64,000 nucleotides of DNA from Nematostella vectensis. Lineage: Eukaryota > Cnidaria > Anthozoa > Actiniaria > Edwardsiidae. Within the stretch, counting starts at the first letter, position 1. Each line of letters opens with the position of its first letter. The notes beneath the pieces were generated by a model. The model saw nothing but the letters and a program-made list of their open reading frames with translations, was not told the DNA's origin and did no database searches. Location: the NCBI RefSeq assembly GCF_932526225.1, contig NC_064036.1:7385519-7449518 (forward strand), read 5' to 3'. Below are positions 1-12,800 of this stretch, in pieces. Made by a program: the position numbers and the translations under genes.

Positions 1-851
1 ATTTAGCTTGATAGCGTGCGTAGTTTTGAATGGATGGTTGCATACCGAATAGCTAACAAAGCGGGCCCAAGGGGCATACATCATTAAACTGACATCCCTC
101 TAAAAAACTTTTATCAAAAGATAGAAATCACGCGGTGACACGTCTGAGTTACTAAGATCGTTAGAATGATTTAAGGATATAGAGTACATTAATTATTTGG
201 TACACTCAAGGTTTTGGTTTGTAGGGTGGTGTGTATAATTATTAGGTCGCGTTGAGTTCAGTGCGTTAACGACTTTGTTGCTTGTTAAAAGCACTATAAA
301 TGGGCTTATCTCTAATTTTCTAGATACCTCAGAGTGCCAAAGCAATATTTTCTCTTTCGGTCTCGGTCTTATAACACGAAGGCTGTATCCCTTTTTTTCC
401 TGAAGGTGATATACATGACGTCAATCATGACAATGCAGTTTCAAAACGTCGAGATCCTTGGCAGCCGTGATTGTAAGTTTGAGCGTTTTTGGAATTAAAT
501 TGGGATAAATCGTAATTCAAGCAGAGCATGTCTTCAGATTCCAATTCAAACTCTGAATAATATTTGTTTGATCAGTTTTTATGATTAGATGAGTAACTTA
601 TTCGTAGTGGCGTTACTAATATCATGACGTCATTGTAATAAGCGATCATGCGCACTAGCGGCCATGGGTGTGAATAATATAAGACTCTTGGCTATAACAA
701 CCTTTGTTTCCGTCAAATTTTTAATTCCTGTTACCCTCATAATCTCGACTTTTTTTATGCCGTATAGCGGATTGATATTATAGTGTACACTCCTGCTCAT
801 TTCTGCTGTTTCTGTGGATGATTCGTTGTTGTTGTGGGGGGATTTCGAAGC
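1..851. promoter_or_regulatory. Upstream/promoter region of the ADAM10 gene
   Basis: No coding exon was recognised here. The stretch precedes the ATG at 852 and should contain the ADAM10 promoter and 5' UTR. Two CRE-like TGACGTCA/TGACGTCAT motifs are visible near 417-425 and 624-632. No clear TATA box was identified close to the ATG. Any gene lying further to the left is outside the window. Confidence 0.4.
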
Positions 852-3800
852 ATGTTAAGGCTCACATTGTGTGTTGCACTGGCAGCATCATTGTCGTCGA
901 GTTTTGCTGCGAATAGCAAACGTAAGTGTAAACAATTTGTGGCTTGCCTCGAAGATTATCTGTTCGTTCTTCATTAGAATAACTCTTGAATTTTAATTTC
1001 ATTTTAGGAGGACGTTTATCTGAGTTTATAAAAGAGTATGATACCCTTAGCTACAATTCGCAGTCTGTGGAGAAACAACATGGACGCCATCGACGATCGG
1101 TTGACCCGAACTCGAATCCAATAATTCTAAACTTTTTAGCACATGAAAGGTAAGATGGACTTGTTATTGAAACCTTTTTCTTGGTAAGTTGAAAGTTTTC
1201 CATGTTTGTGATGTTAAAAAAATAATTCGGAGTTAGTGTTATTGAAAGTTTGTATTCATTATGCGAATAACAATCCATTGGCCCTAGCACCACTCAAAGT
1301 TTACTGTTGTCCCACACAAACAATCAACGAATACTCTAGCCATGCAATACATTCCTCTAGAGAATATTCATTCTTCTTTTTCGTATTATGATTTTTATCC
1401 TCTACCCATGTAGAATGTTTCAAATTTATCCTTGACTGATTTTCAATTAATATAAAGTTTGATTGATTAACTTTCTTCATTCTTATTTGTTTGCATTGAC
1501 ATATTGAAAATGATATATTTGTTTGCATGGATGTTGCCAATGGTATTGGGTCGCAGATGGCCAAAAATGGTTGTCAAGCTTATTTAAAATATTTCTCAAT
1601 GCTATTTATAGTGAGTGTTGTGACAGGACTGTCTAAACACATATTCATTTTTTCCTTTTAATGGATAAAGGTGAAATTATTTTTAGTTTTGTCAAATACA
1701 CAATCACGCCTTCTTAAAGAAGCACCAGCTGTATAAAAGCCGCAGACCTGGTCCAAGTCGCCATTCCCGCTCGACCACGTCAAGTGCAGAACTCCGTAAA
1801 TATCGAAAAAGCAGAGCCTTAGAATACATTTGATCATTTTGAAGTTGAAAATAAATGTTCTTTATACACAAGGCAATAACGGCGAGCTGTTTGGGAGTGA
1901 TTTTCTATGGCAACAAGGACAAAAATTGTGATTGAAAATAAAATTCCAAAGCAGCGCGCGCTCGTTTGAAATGACGCTATTTTTATCGAGCTCTGCACTC
2001 AACAAAATCTAGCGAAAATGGCGACTTGGACCATGAGACTGAGTTCGCAGATCACTCAAAATCAAATTAAAATTTCTTAGAAACTTGAAAAAGCTATTTG
2101 AATTAACTAAGCTTAAGTTGGTGTCAAAAGACCATTTTAACTTAAAAAAGAAAAAGTTTTGACACCATTAGTCAAACACTGTATTTTCTATTAGAAGCAA
2201 ATAGAATCAAAAAGCCCAAACTGTCGCGATCTCGTGCCAGAACAATGAATACAATACACCAAAAACTGGAAATCGACTCTGTCAAATTTTCGTCTTTAAT
2301 AAGACTTCTTCAGGGCAGACTGAAGAAGGTGAATCGTTAAAAGCTTATTTACATCAGAATAGTGGCGTGAGACACAAAAACATTACTACTGACAAAAACG
2401 CACATTTTCTAGAATAGCGCGCGCTATGGCTAAAAAGAATTTACACATCTCTACGTGGGTTCCTACTACAAAAAAAATCATCACTATTAAGACCCCGCGG
2501 GTAGATAGACTTAAGCCGATAAGCCCACTGGCCTTCCCTTTCCCTAAGCTGAGCCTCAGAGTTACACTTATCTAGAAGTTGTACCATAACATTATTAAGA
2601 CCTAAATGATTGTCGCAATGAAAATGTTGATAGATAAGGTCATCCTTAACTCTTTCACTAACCGGAAATCTAGGGCTTTTTTACCCTACTTTTATGATTA
2701 TTAAAATGCTTCCTAAAACTATTGATAGTAGACCCTACGTATTGCTTGCTACACATAGAGCAAGTAATTAGATAAACAACAAAATCTGAGTTACAGTCCA
2801 AGTCAAAATTAATGACATATTTCTTATTAGTAACTGTACTGCGAAACTCCCGCCCTGTCTTAAGAAAGTTACACACCCTACACCTTTTACCGCCACACTT
2901 ACCACAACCTCTAACCTGAGTACTATCCTCTTTAAGAGAGGAGTGCACCAGCATATCCTTTAAACTCCTAGGTTTCCTATAAGCCACCATAGGTACCCTA
3001 CCAATAGCACCCCTACATCTACTAGAAGATTCTAAAACTGGCTGTAAATTGAGAAGAATACCAGGTAAATTAGGTAAAGCTGGATGAAAAGTGACTAAAA
3101 AAGGTACAGGATCATTCTTACCTTTACGCCTGTCTTTCAATGTGTCGTCCCTAGGAATACGTCTAACCCGGTCAACTTCACTCCCCACAAACCTGCTGTC
3201 ATAACCCCTATCAACTAAATAACCTTGTAACTCTAATACCCTCTTTTCGAAAGAAGAGTCTTCCGAACATATCCTATGAATACGTAGTGCCTGCCCAAAA
3301 GGAATGCCTTTTTTTACAAGCAGACGGATGACAGGACGTATGAAAAAGAAATTGATGCTTACCAGTAGGCTTACTATACAGATCTGTAGATATAAACCCA
3401 CCCCTAAGAGTAAGTGAAACATCCAAAATCTTCCGAACATATCCTACAAATACGTAGTGCCTGCCCAAAAGGAATGCCTTTCTTACAAGCAGACAGATGA
3501 CAGGATGTATGAAAAAGATATTGATGCTTATCAGTAGGCTTACTATACAGATCTGTAGATATAAACCCATCCCTAAGAGTAAGTGAAACATCCAAAAATC
3601 TTCCGAACATAAAAGCAATACATAGAAGCAATACACCAAAAACTGGAATTCGGCTCTGGCAAATTTTCATCTTTAATAAGACTTCTTCATTCTGCCCTGA
3701 AGAAGTCTTATTAATGATGAAAATTTGGCAGTTGAATTCCAGTTTTTGGTGTATTGTCTCCATTCTTCTGGTTCACAAACACAACTATTTGGGCTTTTTG

Positions 3801-6800
3801 TATTTATTCTATTAGAAGCAGTTACGCTATCGTACTAAAAGTAAACTGGAAAACACTTGAGGCTGGACAAATTTTATTGTTTTATGGTTTTCCTTCTCTC
3901 ATAAAAAGCCAATCCTAAATTTGGCTCTCTTCAATGGAGTAAATGGAGTATGTCTCAAATTTAATTATAATGATAGTAATGTGCCCTTCCTGGGTGCTCT
4001 TCCTGTACCTTATAAACACATTAGAACTTGTGCAGACGGTCAGGCCCTGAATGATCTTGGGCTAGAAGTGCAAAAATAGAAATAATTAATGATTGTCTGC
4101 TGACCCATTGTCATTCAGAATGTATATGCAATAATGGAAAATAAAGAGTGTCACCATCATCATATTGATATAAATGGTATTTATAAATAGTCACCAGCTT
4201 AGTATCCATCATTTTTATGATTGCATACTCTTTATACTTTTTATTGTTAGGAAGACTTTGAAACCAGCATCAATTCTGCTTTATCTTTGTAGAAAATTCA
4301 AGCTCAGACTAAGAAGAGATACTTCAATCTTTGCTGATGACTTAGTTGTAGAAAACTACAATGACTTTGACCCATCAAAGGTTGTAGCAGGAGAAGTTTT
4401 AGGTAAGTTTTTTTTTTAAATTTTCCCATTTTAAGAAATTGACTCCTCAATTGGCCTGTACCAGCTTTGAAAAGTACCCACAACCCAAAAAAATCATAAA
4501 TGCAAATTAAACACAACAAGATAATGAAACTCAGGCATCAGTCTAAGGGATAAATGGTCTTTAAGATATGCATCCAATCAAGGTGATAGCAACTACTCTC
4601 AAGCCAAATAATACCACAGGTTCTTTGAGAAATTTCATATTCGAACAAGGAAAGAAAAGCAGAATCACCCCTTTTAACAAAACACTCAAAATACCACACA
4701 AGGAAGAAAAATCAGCAAACACAGCTCAAGACACAAATCGATGCCTTTATTCTGATCCTCCAGGTTCATTTCCATGGACCCAAAACACAATGTACTTCCC
4801 TTGAAGGCTTGTTAAACCACTTGGATGCTATTACAGATTGCAAAGCATTCTGGGAGATCCAGGGAAAAATTCACTATGGGAGGGCCAGTCAATACTCCTC
4901 TCCCCAAAGTCAGATGTTTTTTTTATAAGTCTTTTCACCCCGAAGCCAAACAAATCAATTTCAGATCATACAGACCAAGAATAGAAGTGTAAACAATTTT
5001 GGAATCAATTTGGTTTCAGAAAACACATCATTTAGGAGAGCTGTGGTGATTCATTAGAAAATTATTTTCTCATCCAGGCAAAGCCAAACAAGTAAAAATC
5101 ACCATGAATCCACCTTTGCTTGCAAATATCTATCAGCACAGCACTCAATTATGCCCCAATAGACTTCATGATGTCCTAGAAAACTCTCCCAATATGCTCA
5201 TAGCTGTATTTTTGATGAAAAAAAACAAGCAACCATCAACTTGTGCTTGCATCAGCACAGCGACGAGGGATTTAAAGTGGGGACCACATTGTCGCCTTGT
5301 CACATTGTCACCTTGATTGTCACATTGTCACCTTGATTGTCACATTGTCACCTTGATTGTCACATTGTCACCTTGAGTGTCACATTGTCCCCTTGACTGT
5401 CACATTGTCACCTTAATTGTCACCTTGAGTGTCACATCATCACCTTAATTGTCACCTTGAGTGTCACATCGTCACCTTAATTGTCACCTTGATGTCAACC
5501 TAAAGAAGGCCAACCACACCCCCATTTTATGCTCCTGCTCAACGCTGAGTGATTCAAAGAATCCATTTCCAATTCAAGCGAGTAGCCAAGATATTTTCAA
5601 TCAAATATCGTCAATAACATATTGGATTTTATTCTTAGATTATTATTTTGAAGTTTCCTTGCGAATAAACTGTTAAGTTTGCTATAAACAATAACAAAGG
5701 ATTGGTTGATCAACATTCTTTAATTGTCTGCATGATATGTACATGTACAGAATCTTAACTTCTGATCTTGATTATTCCATTTCCATTTTCCTGATATCCA
5801 GGTCACAAGAAATCCCTTGTCCATGGATTCATTTTAGACGGAGTGTTTGAAGGCAAGATTCACATAGGGGATGATGAATACCATGTCGAGCATTCTAGCA
5901 AGTATTTCAAGGAGAAACAGCCCTTTCACTCTGTCATCTACCACACCCAGGCTGTTGAGTACCCCTATCCCTATGGTAGGGGGTGTGGCTTGAGCGATAA
6001 GATACAGGAGTGGATGCAAAAGGTTCAGAGATCTGCAATGCCAGATGCTGACTTAGAGGGCGATCACAGTAAATTTGAGCCTGTTTTGCATCGATACAGA
6101 AGAGCTGCCAGTGGTATTGATCAAACCAAAAAAACTTGCAGACTTTACATGCAGGTATGTACAGTGGTGTACATTCTCCATCTCACAGTAGGCTTTTGTT
6201 AGAGAAGGCCAATCATGTATCTGACTTATATCATAGATGGCTATTTTGAAGTTTTCTTGCAAATGAGCTGCATTATTTTCAGTTGTAATTAATAACTAAG
6301 GAGTGGTTGATTGACATTCTTTAATGTGCTTTATACATTGAACTCCATTTGTTGCAAAACATCTTTATATAGCAAAAACACAACAGCCCTGGGGGGTATT
6401 TCCTTTTGCCTTGTAGAAGGGTGTGGGATTAAAAGAGAAGGGGGCTTTTTTCCAGTTTTTTGGAGCCTATTTACGTTATTTATGCTATCTACATTATGAA
6501 TTAGTGCATATTTTGCTTCTCTTTGTAAGCAATGACATTTTGACCTTTTAATGATTAACCCAAGCAAGAAGGGAAGAGGTTGAAGAGCCGTTATGGTACT
6601 TCAAGTAAACTCTCACAATCACCAATAACATTATCAACTCCCTTCCCCAGGCTGACCACTTGTACACAGAGCATGTTGCACAGAATAGCAAGGAGAGAGC
6701 CATCCTTCAAATGACAGATCATGTTCGCGCTATCAAGGCCATCTACCAAGGGACAGACTTCGATGGAGATGGCAATGCTGATTGTAAGATGCCTACATCT

Positions 6801-9800
6801 GTTTACATTCATTATGATTATTTATTCAACAGTTATGATCCAAGTAACTATATTAAAAAAAATAGTCATATGTTCTTTTAGTCAAAAGCCCTTCCTAGTG
6901 TTAGAGTATTTTTATCTTTTTCATTAATGTTTGCAGTGCTAAATGCACTCATGTTGGTTAATAAGCATTTCTATATGGCCTCAGAAACAGCACACATTTT
7001 GCAATTTTCTTGGTGATTCTTTGATAAGAAAATACAAATTTTTGACTTTTAAGGGGGAGGGGGTAAACAACCCATGCCATCCCCTCACTACACTCCTGAG
7101 TGTGGCACCATGTATCCTGTAATTCCATTCATTCTGCCCTTATTTATAACTTCTGCCTCCCTGTACTGTTGATCGATTACTGGGGATAACTGCACCTTTC
7201 TGACAAACATATTCTTCTCATTTGTTTTCAGTGATCACGTTTGTGATCCAACGCTTTCTTGTGAATGGTTCGAGTGAAGCATCAAATCAAGATAATCCAT
7301 TTAGAAATGCCAACATTGGTGTAGCAAAGCTTCTTGAGCTCAACTCCCAACAGAAAAAGAACGAAGGATACTGCTTGTCATACATCTTCACATACAGAGA
7401 TTTTGACGATGGCGTACTCGGCCTGGCTTGGGTTGGAGATACTACAACTGGTATGGGGAAATACAGGACAATTTGTTCAATCTTTGACAACAGTGTGCTT
7501 GGCCTGACCTAATGGCAATTCACAGGGATATCTTATGTTGTGTGTTTTTTTTAAACAACCCACTGCCAAAAATTATGTACACTACCAATATAATGTCTCT
7601 GATTTTAAACAGTTTTAGGGTACAGTACGGTATGTAGCTTTGGATAAGTTGAGATTTAATCAGCTTTTGCTTGCACATTCCAAATTACTTTTTCAGTTTA
7701 AGAAACCATACAGAAATGCTTGGTTGAAATCATCCAGAAAAATAGCCTTTGTGAAAAAGAGAATTACAAATCAATTTAGCAACTTTCAATAAGCATGATT
7801 TTATGGAAACACCACTAATGATTACTGATATACAGTATTTATCTTTTTAAAGACACCAAAACCAATGCTGTAGTCTTTTAAATTCCTGGTACAATATTTT
7901 TGGTGTCTATTAATGGAAATTTCAGGGTCATCAGGTGGTATTTGTGAAAACTGGAAATCATTCACAGATGGCCACAAAATTCTGAACACTGGGGTTGTGA
8001 CATTCATCAATTATGGCAAAGATGTACCCCAGAAAGTGTCAGAAATCACCTTTGCCCATGAAGCTGGACATAACTTTGGTTCCCCTGTAAGTTTATCACC
8101 TTTTTGAAAAGGATATATTTTTATTATATAATTTGCGCAAATTATGTAAAAACAACCCATATTTTAGTCTTAAGAATTCATTTATAAACAAGATATGTAT
8201 CTCTAGCAACATAGCTACAAGTTGAAAGAAAAAAAATTCAACAGTATAAATGAATAAATGGAATATCCCATGATATCCCAATATCCCCCATACTGTATTT
8301 TATGTTGGTATCCATTCAGGGATAGTGTCTAAATAGATAACATGTCCATGTTTATATTAACCCTCTGTTTCTTTGATAACCAGCATGACCCTGAAATAAC
8401 TTCAGCTTGCAGTCCAGGTGACTCAGATGGAAACTACATCATGTTTCCACGTGCCACTTCAGGAGAAAAATCAAACAACAGGAAGTTCTCGACATGCAGC
8501 AGAGACAAGATGTACCTAGTCCTCCAAGCTAAAGGCATTTGTGACCAGGAAAAATGCTGCTTCAAAGGTAATAGGCAACGCAAACAGCAATGTCAGAGTA
8601 AAATGCACTCGGTCTGATACCTTTGAGCTGTTTTCAGCTCAAACAGTAAAAGAGGATATTTCATAGTGTAGACCTACAATCTGTTACAAAACTAATGAAA
8701 CACTTTCCCTCCCCCTTCCTCAATGTTGGAGGGCAAATGATCACCTTGCAACTGCTTGTGTTTTGAGCTGAAAAACCGCCTCTAACCAATATTAATCGGG
8801 GGAAGAGGGTTGGAGGTTGTTCGTATGCGTAGTGTCCCACTTATCTTTGTTGTGGATTGTAGATACAAATACAAAAAGACAATAACAACAATTTCTGTAG
8901 ACAAAGGCTTGGAATTATTCTTGCAATACAATAAACACACTTCATTTCACTTCATACTTTACAGAATATACCTTTTAGGAAATTAATGCTCCACTTAATT
9001 AACACAAATTTGAACAATCCACATTAACGTAAATATACCTCAATTAAGTTAGGTGTTAATTTGAAATATCTTCATTAAGTTAAACGTTAATTTATTAAAG
9101 GTTATAAAGGATCAAAAACAAAATTCATCGACTTTTAATACTATTTATTAATAAGAAGCTTTACATATAGTGTTTTATTGTCTGCTTCGCCTGGCCCGTC
9201 CTCACTTTCGGCATCATCAAATGTATTTCCAGGCTGCAAATTGGGAAGTGAATTCTGGCATCTTTTTTGATCTGCGTTAATTTAGATTATCTGAATAAGT
9301 TATGCTCAAATTTGTGTTAATTTCACAAGTTTTGACACAAGTTGTCTAAAAATTTGCATTAATTTGATACGTGAACATTTTATAGATGTCAGTGTCTATC
9401 AGGGTTAAATAAAAGTGCATGAGTATGCAGATGGTTTTAAAGTTTGGGATAAAATGCTTTCTTGTTTGCCCTCATCCTTCTTTTCTGTTCCTTCCCTTCC
9501 AGATTCACAGGAAGCCATTTGCGGTAACCGTGTGGTGGAGGAAGGAGAATCTTGTGACTGTGGTTATCAGGATGACGCTTCATGTACCGCTGACAAGTGC
9601 TGTTTAGGGAGTAATGTGCAAGCAAAGACTGGCTGCACCTACAAAAATGGCGCCACGTGCAGGTAAATTGCTGGGTCTTTCTTCACCCATCACAGGCCTG
9701 TACCCAGGACCTTCTGAGGGGAGGAGGTGCACAGTTAAATGTGACCAAAGAGTGTGCACACTCCCTTTGTACATGCATGCATCAACAGCATTGTCACAAT

Positions 9801-12800
9801 ATTGAATATCGCTTCCATATTTATCATCATAATTATCATCATTATCATCATCACCTCATTATCATCATGCTTACTGCTATCTTAACTACTACCTTTTTTT
9901 AATAATGCTTGTCACCATGATCATCATCACCAACGAAAATAACAAAAAACAACTCATTAAGGGCTGATACGGTAGGCAGAAAAATTCTCATGTAAGAATT
10001 GGGTTATTTAATCAAATTTTTTTTTCATTTTGGTGTGAGAGCCAAAAAGTCACATGATTTCTCAGTAAACCTATATTCCTGTCTGTACGATTTTCCACAT
10101 ATTCTGAGAGCTTAAATTAGCAGCCCTGCAGTTCCTTGTAGGCTTTTCCCTTGCTACCAAGTTTTATGTCTAATGTACAGTAAACATAATTGTGTTCATA
10201 TGTGCTTGTGGTTTTTGTTTGCAGTCCCAGTCAGGGGTTGTGCTGTAATGGGGATACGTGTAGCCCCTATCCTGGAAACTCCACCTTCTTATGTCAGAAT
10301 GAGACTGAGTGCAGAAACCAGTCATTTTGCAAGTATCCTTGTCAGAACATGAACCCCAAATATATAAATACTTATTTGTGGCTTATTTGTTTTTTCAACT
10401 CGAAGATGGGAGGCTTTATAGAAAGTTGGGGGCTCTTTTCCATTTTTAACAGTATATGTTTTTTGTTTGTTTTTGTTAAGATAAGTCCTTATTATGCTTG
10501 TCTAGAAGATCACTTTTTTGCTGAGTCTATGTACAGTCGTTATGCTGTGAGAAGCATGTGATTTGAGGATGCACTTTTTGGTGTTTATCTTGATATCTAG
10601 CACACATTTTTCCTTGACTGTTCAAAGTGGTATTAATGCAACCTGCCCTCTTGGAGAACCAAAGCCACATCATACAATTTGTGAGGATGGACGCAAGCTG
10701 TGCATAAATGGGGTAAGGGCTGATGTCATGATAAACTTTACTGCTTTATCATTATCATTTTTATCGTTAGCTGAGAAAGCCTGCACAATGTCTCTCCACA
10801 TTTACTGTCCCATCCTGTCGATGAATCCCTAGAGATCATATCAGGGCATGGTAGTTTTCACCATGGGAAGTTGGCCGGGGTCCCTTAAGATTTATTCAAT
10901 TTTTTAATACATATTTATTGTTCCTTGTACAAGATTTTTTATTTTTTTTTACATCTCTCTTTTTTACATTTTTTTTTTACATTATACTTGTTACATTATT
11001 CCTTTTTTTTGTATTTCTTATTCTTTTTCTTTTTTTACATTTACTTTTCTTTTACATTACAAGTACACGGGAATTTACGAATACCTATACACATCACACT
11101 ACACACAAACACGCGAAGGAGGAGGCAGACATGCTGCTTGAGGGAAAAAAAACTATTTCAAAAACATTTTCCACTTTTCGTTGAACTGCTTCTCTTTGTG
11201 ATTTTCCCTAGCTAAACCGCTCTCAATATTTAACTTGTCATTAAAAAGGGAAAGAAAAGCGTCAAAAGGAGCCAATTTGTTTGAGAAATTTCTAAAAATT
11301 CTATATTTTGCAATGATTATTGCGTGATTTACTCCTATAAACCTTTTTTCTTTTGGCTTATACCCATACAAAATTTCTCTAGGTGAAGGAAGAATCTCCA
11401 AACTAGACTTATCCCTGAACCATTTCAAGAAATGAGACCAAAATTCAATAGCCGTTTGGCATTTGGCAAAGATATGTTCTAGATTGTGCAGTTCATTGCA
11501 GAACTGGCAGTTTGGCGATTCAGAAAGATTCATTTTGAATAAAAGAGAATTATAGGGTAAAATATTGTGCACTATCTTGTACTGAAACGCATTTAGAAAG
11601 GTTTCAGATGTGACTTTAAATGGTAAAGCATAAACATCTTCTAATTCGGTCAAAGGGACTCCAGAGTCTAATATTCGTTTTTCAGCGGTTGGGGCGGCGA
11701 AAGCTGCTGTCACAAGTAATTTTCGGTGTGCGGCGCATGTTAAGTTACCTAGTTCCAGGAGTGCCTTTTGGTTAAAAGCTTTAACCTCATCCATTGGTTG
11801 CTCGTCATCTGTCATCGCTGCTTTGTTGACGTAATGGGAAACAGCATTATACGCTCCCATGATTGTAAGAAAATTGCAATCTAAATCGTGGGACGTTTGA
11901 AAATCTGAGATAGGAATCATTTCTCCTCTAGCAGAATAGAGATCGTAAATATATGTTATGCCTGCCTGATGCCATTTCCTATAGTACACAGTTTTGCCTC
12001 CTATCTTAATATTTTTATTATTCCATATTATGTCATTATACCATCTTCGGGATGGGCCAAACTGTTCTTCCGCTATATCTGCTATATTTGCCCAGTATTT
12101 AAAAAAGACGGTATAGAAAGTGGGAATGACTTTATGACATTCTGTGCTTAAAAGTGAGACATCATAGTTACAAAAGAGCATGAAAAAGTCCCCCCGAATT
12201 TCTGCAGATAATGAAGAGGAATAATTTTCCATGGTGCGATAGAATCACTTAAAAAACGTTTGGCCCATGATAGTTTCAAAGACCTTTCAAAAGTATTGAA
12301 ATCAATCATGTTCAGGCCGCCGTGTTTTTTCTCTCCGATTAGTGTAGATCGCTTTATCTTGTGGGTTTTACCATTCCAAACAAAGTCAAAAATGATGCTA
12401 TCTATTTTCTTACCAAACCCGGGCGGTGACACTTGTGAGGTAATTGAGTAAACAAGTTTTGACAAATCCAGAGTTTTAACAATATTTATCCTTCCGAGTA
12501 AGGTGAGATTTCTACCCTTCCAAGTATGCAGCAGCTTTTGTAGACTTTCCGCTTTGTCTTCAAAATTAAACTTGTCGTTCATTTCATTGTCGTACGAGAA
12601 AGCGCAACCAAGAGCTTTAATCGGATGCTTAGGCCAATTCACACCCAATGGAGTCTCGCGCTTCTCTTTATCGCGACCAAGCCATAGTGCGTCAGTTTTG
12701 GATTTATTAATCTCTAAACCGGACACACGTTTAAACTTATTCAACAGTTCGAATAATTTCTCGCCGGAGCATGCGTCTTTTAAAAAGACAGTCAAATCGT

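Larger units (their letters stand above)
2186..3820 (-). mobile_element. Truncated Penelope-like retroelement with 14-bp target duplication
   Basis: Lies antisense in ADAM10 intron 2. An open frame at 2670-3440 (minus) encodes the end of a reverse transcriptase (a [13 protein letters not shown] tail followed by GIPFGQALR), a CxxC..C cluster, and a GIY-YIG endonuclease module (VVYLIT...QYVGST). This is the layout typical of Penelope-like elements. The insertion is flanked by a 14-bp direct repeat, TTCTATTAGAAGCA, at 2186-2199 and 3807-3820, which is a convincing target site duplication. The first bases inside each end are inverted relative to each other (AAAAAGCCCAAA versus TTTGGGCTTTTTG), matching the inverted pseudo-LTRs of this class. 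Most of the reverse transcriptase is missing, so this copy is dead. Confidence 0.85.
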
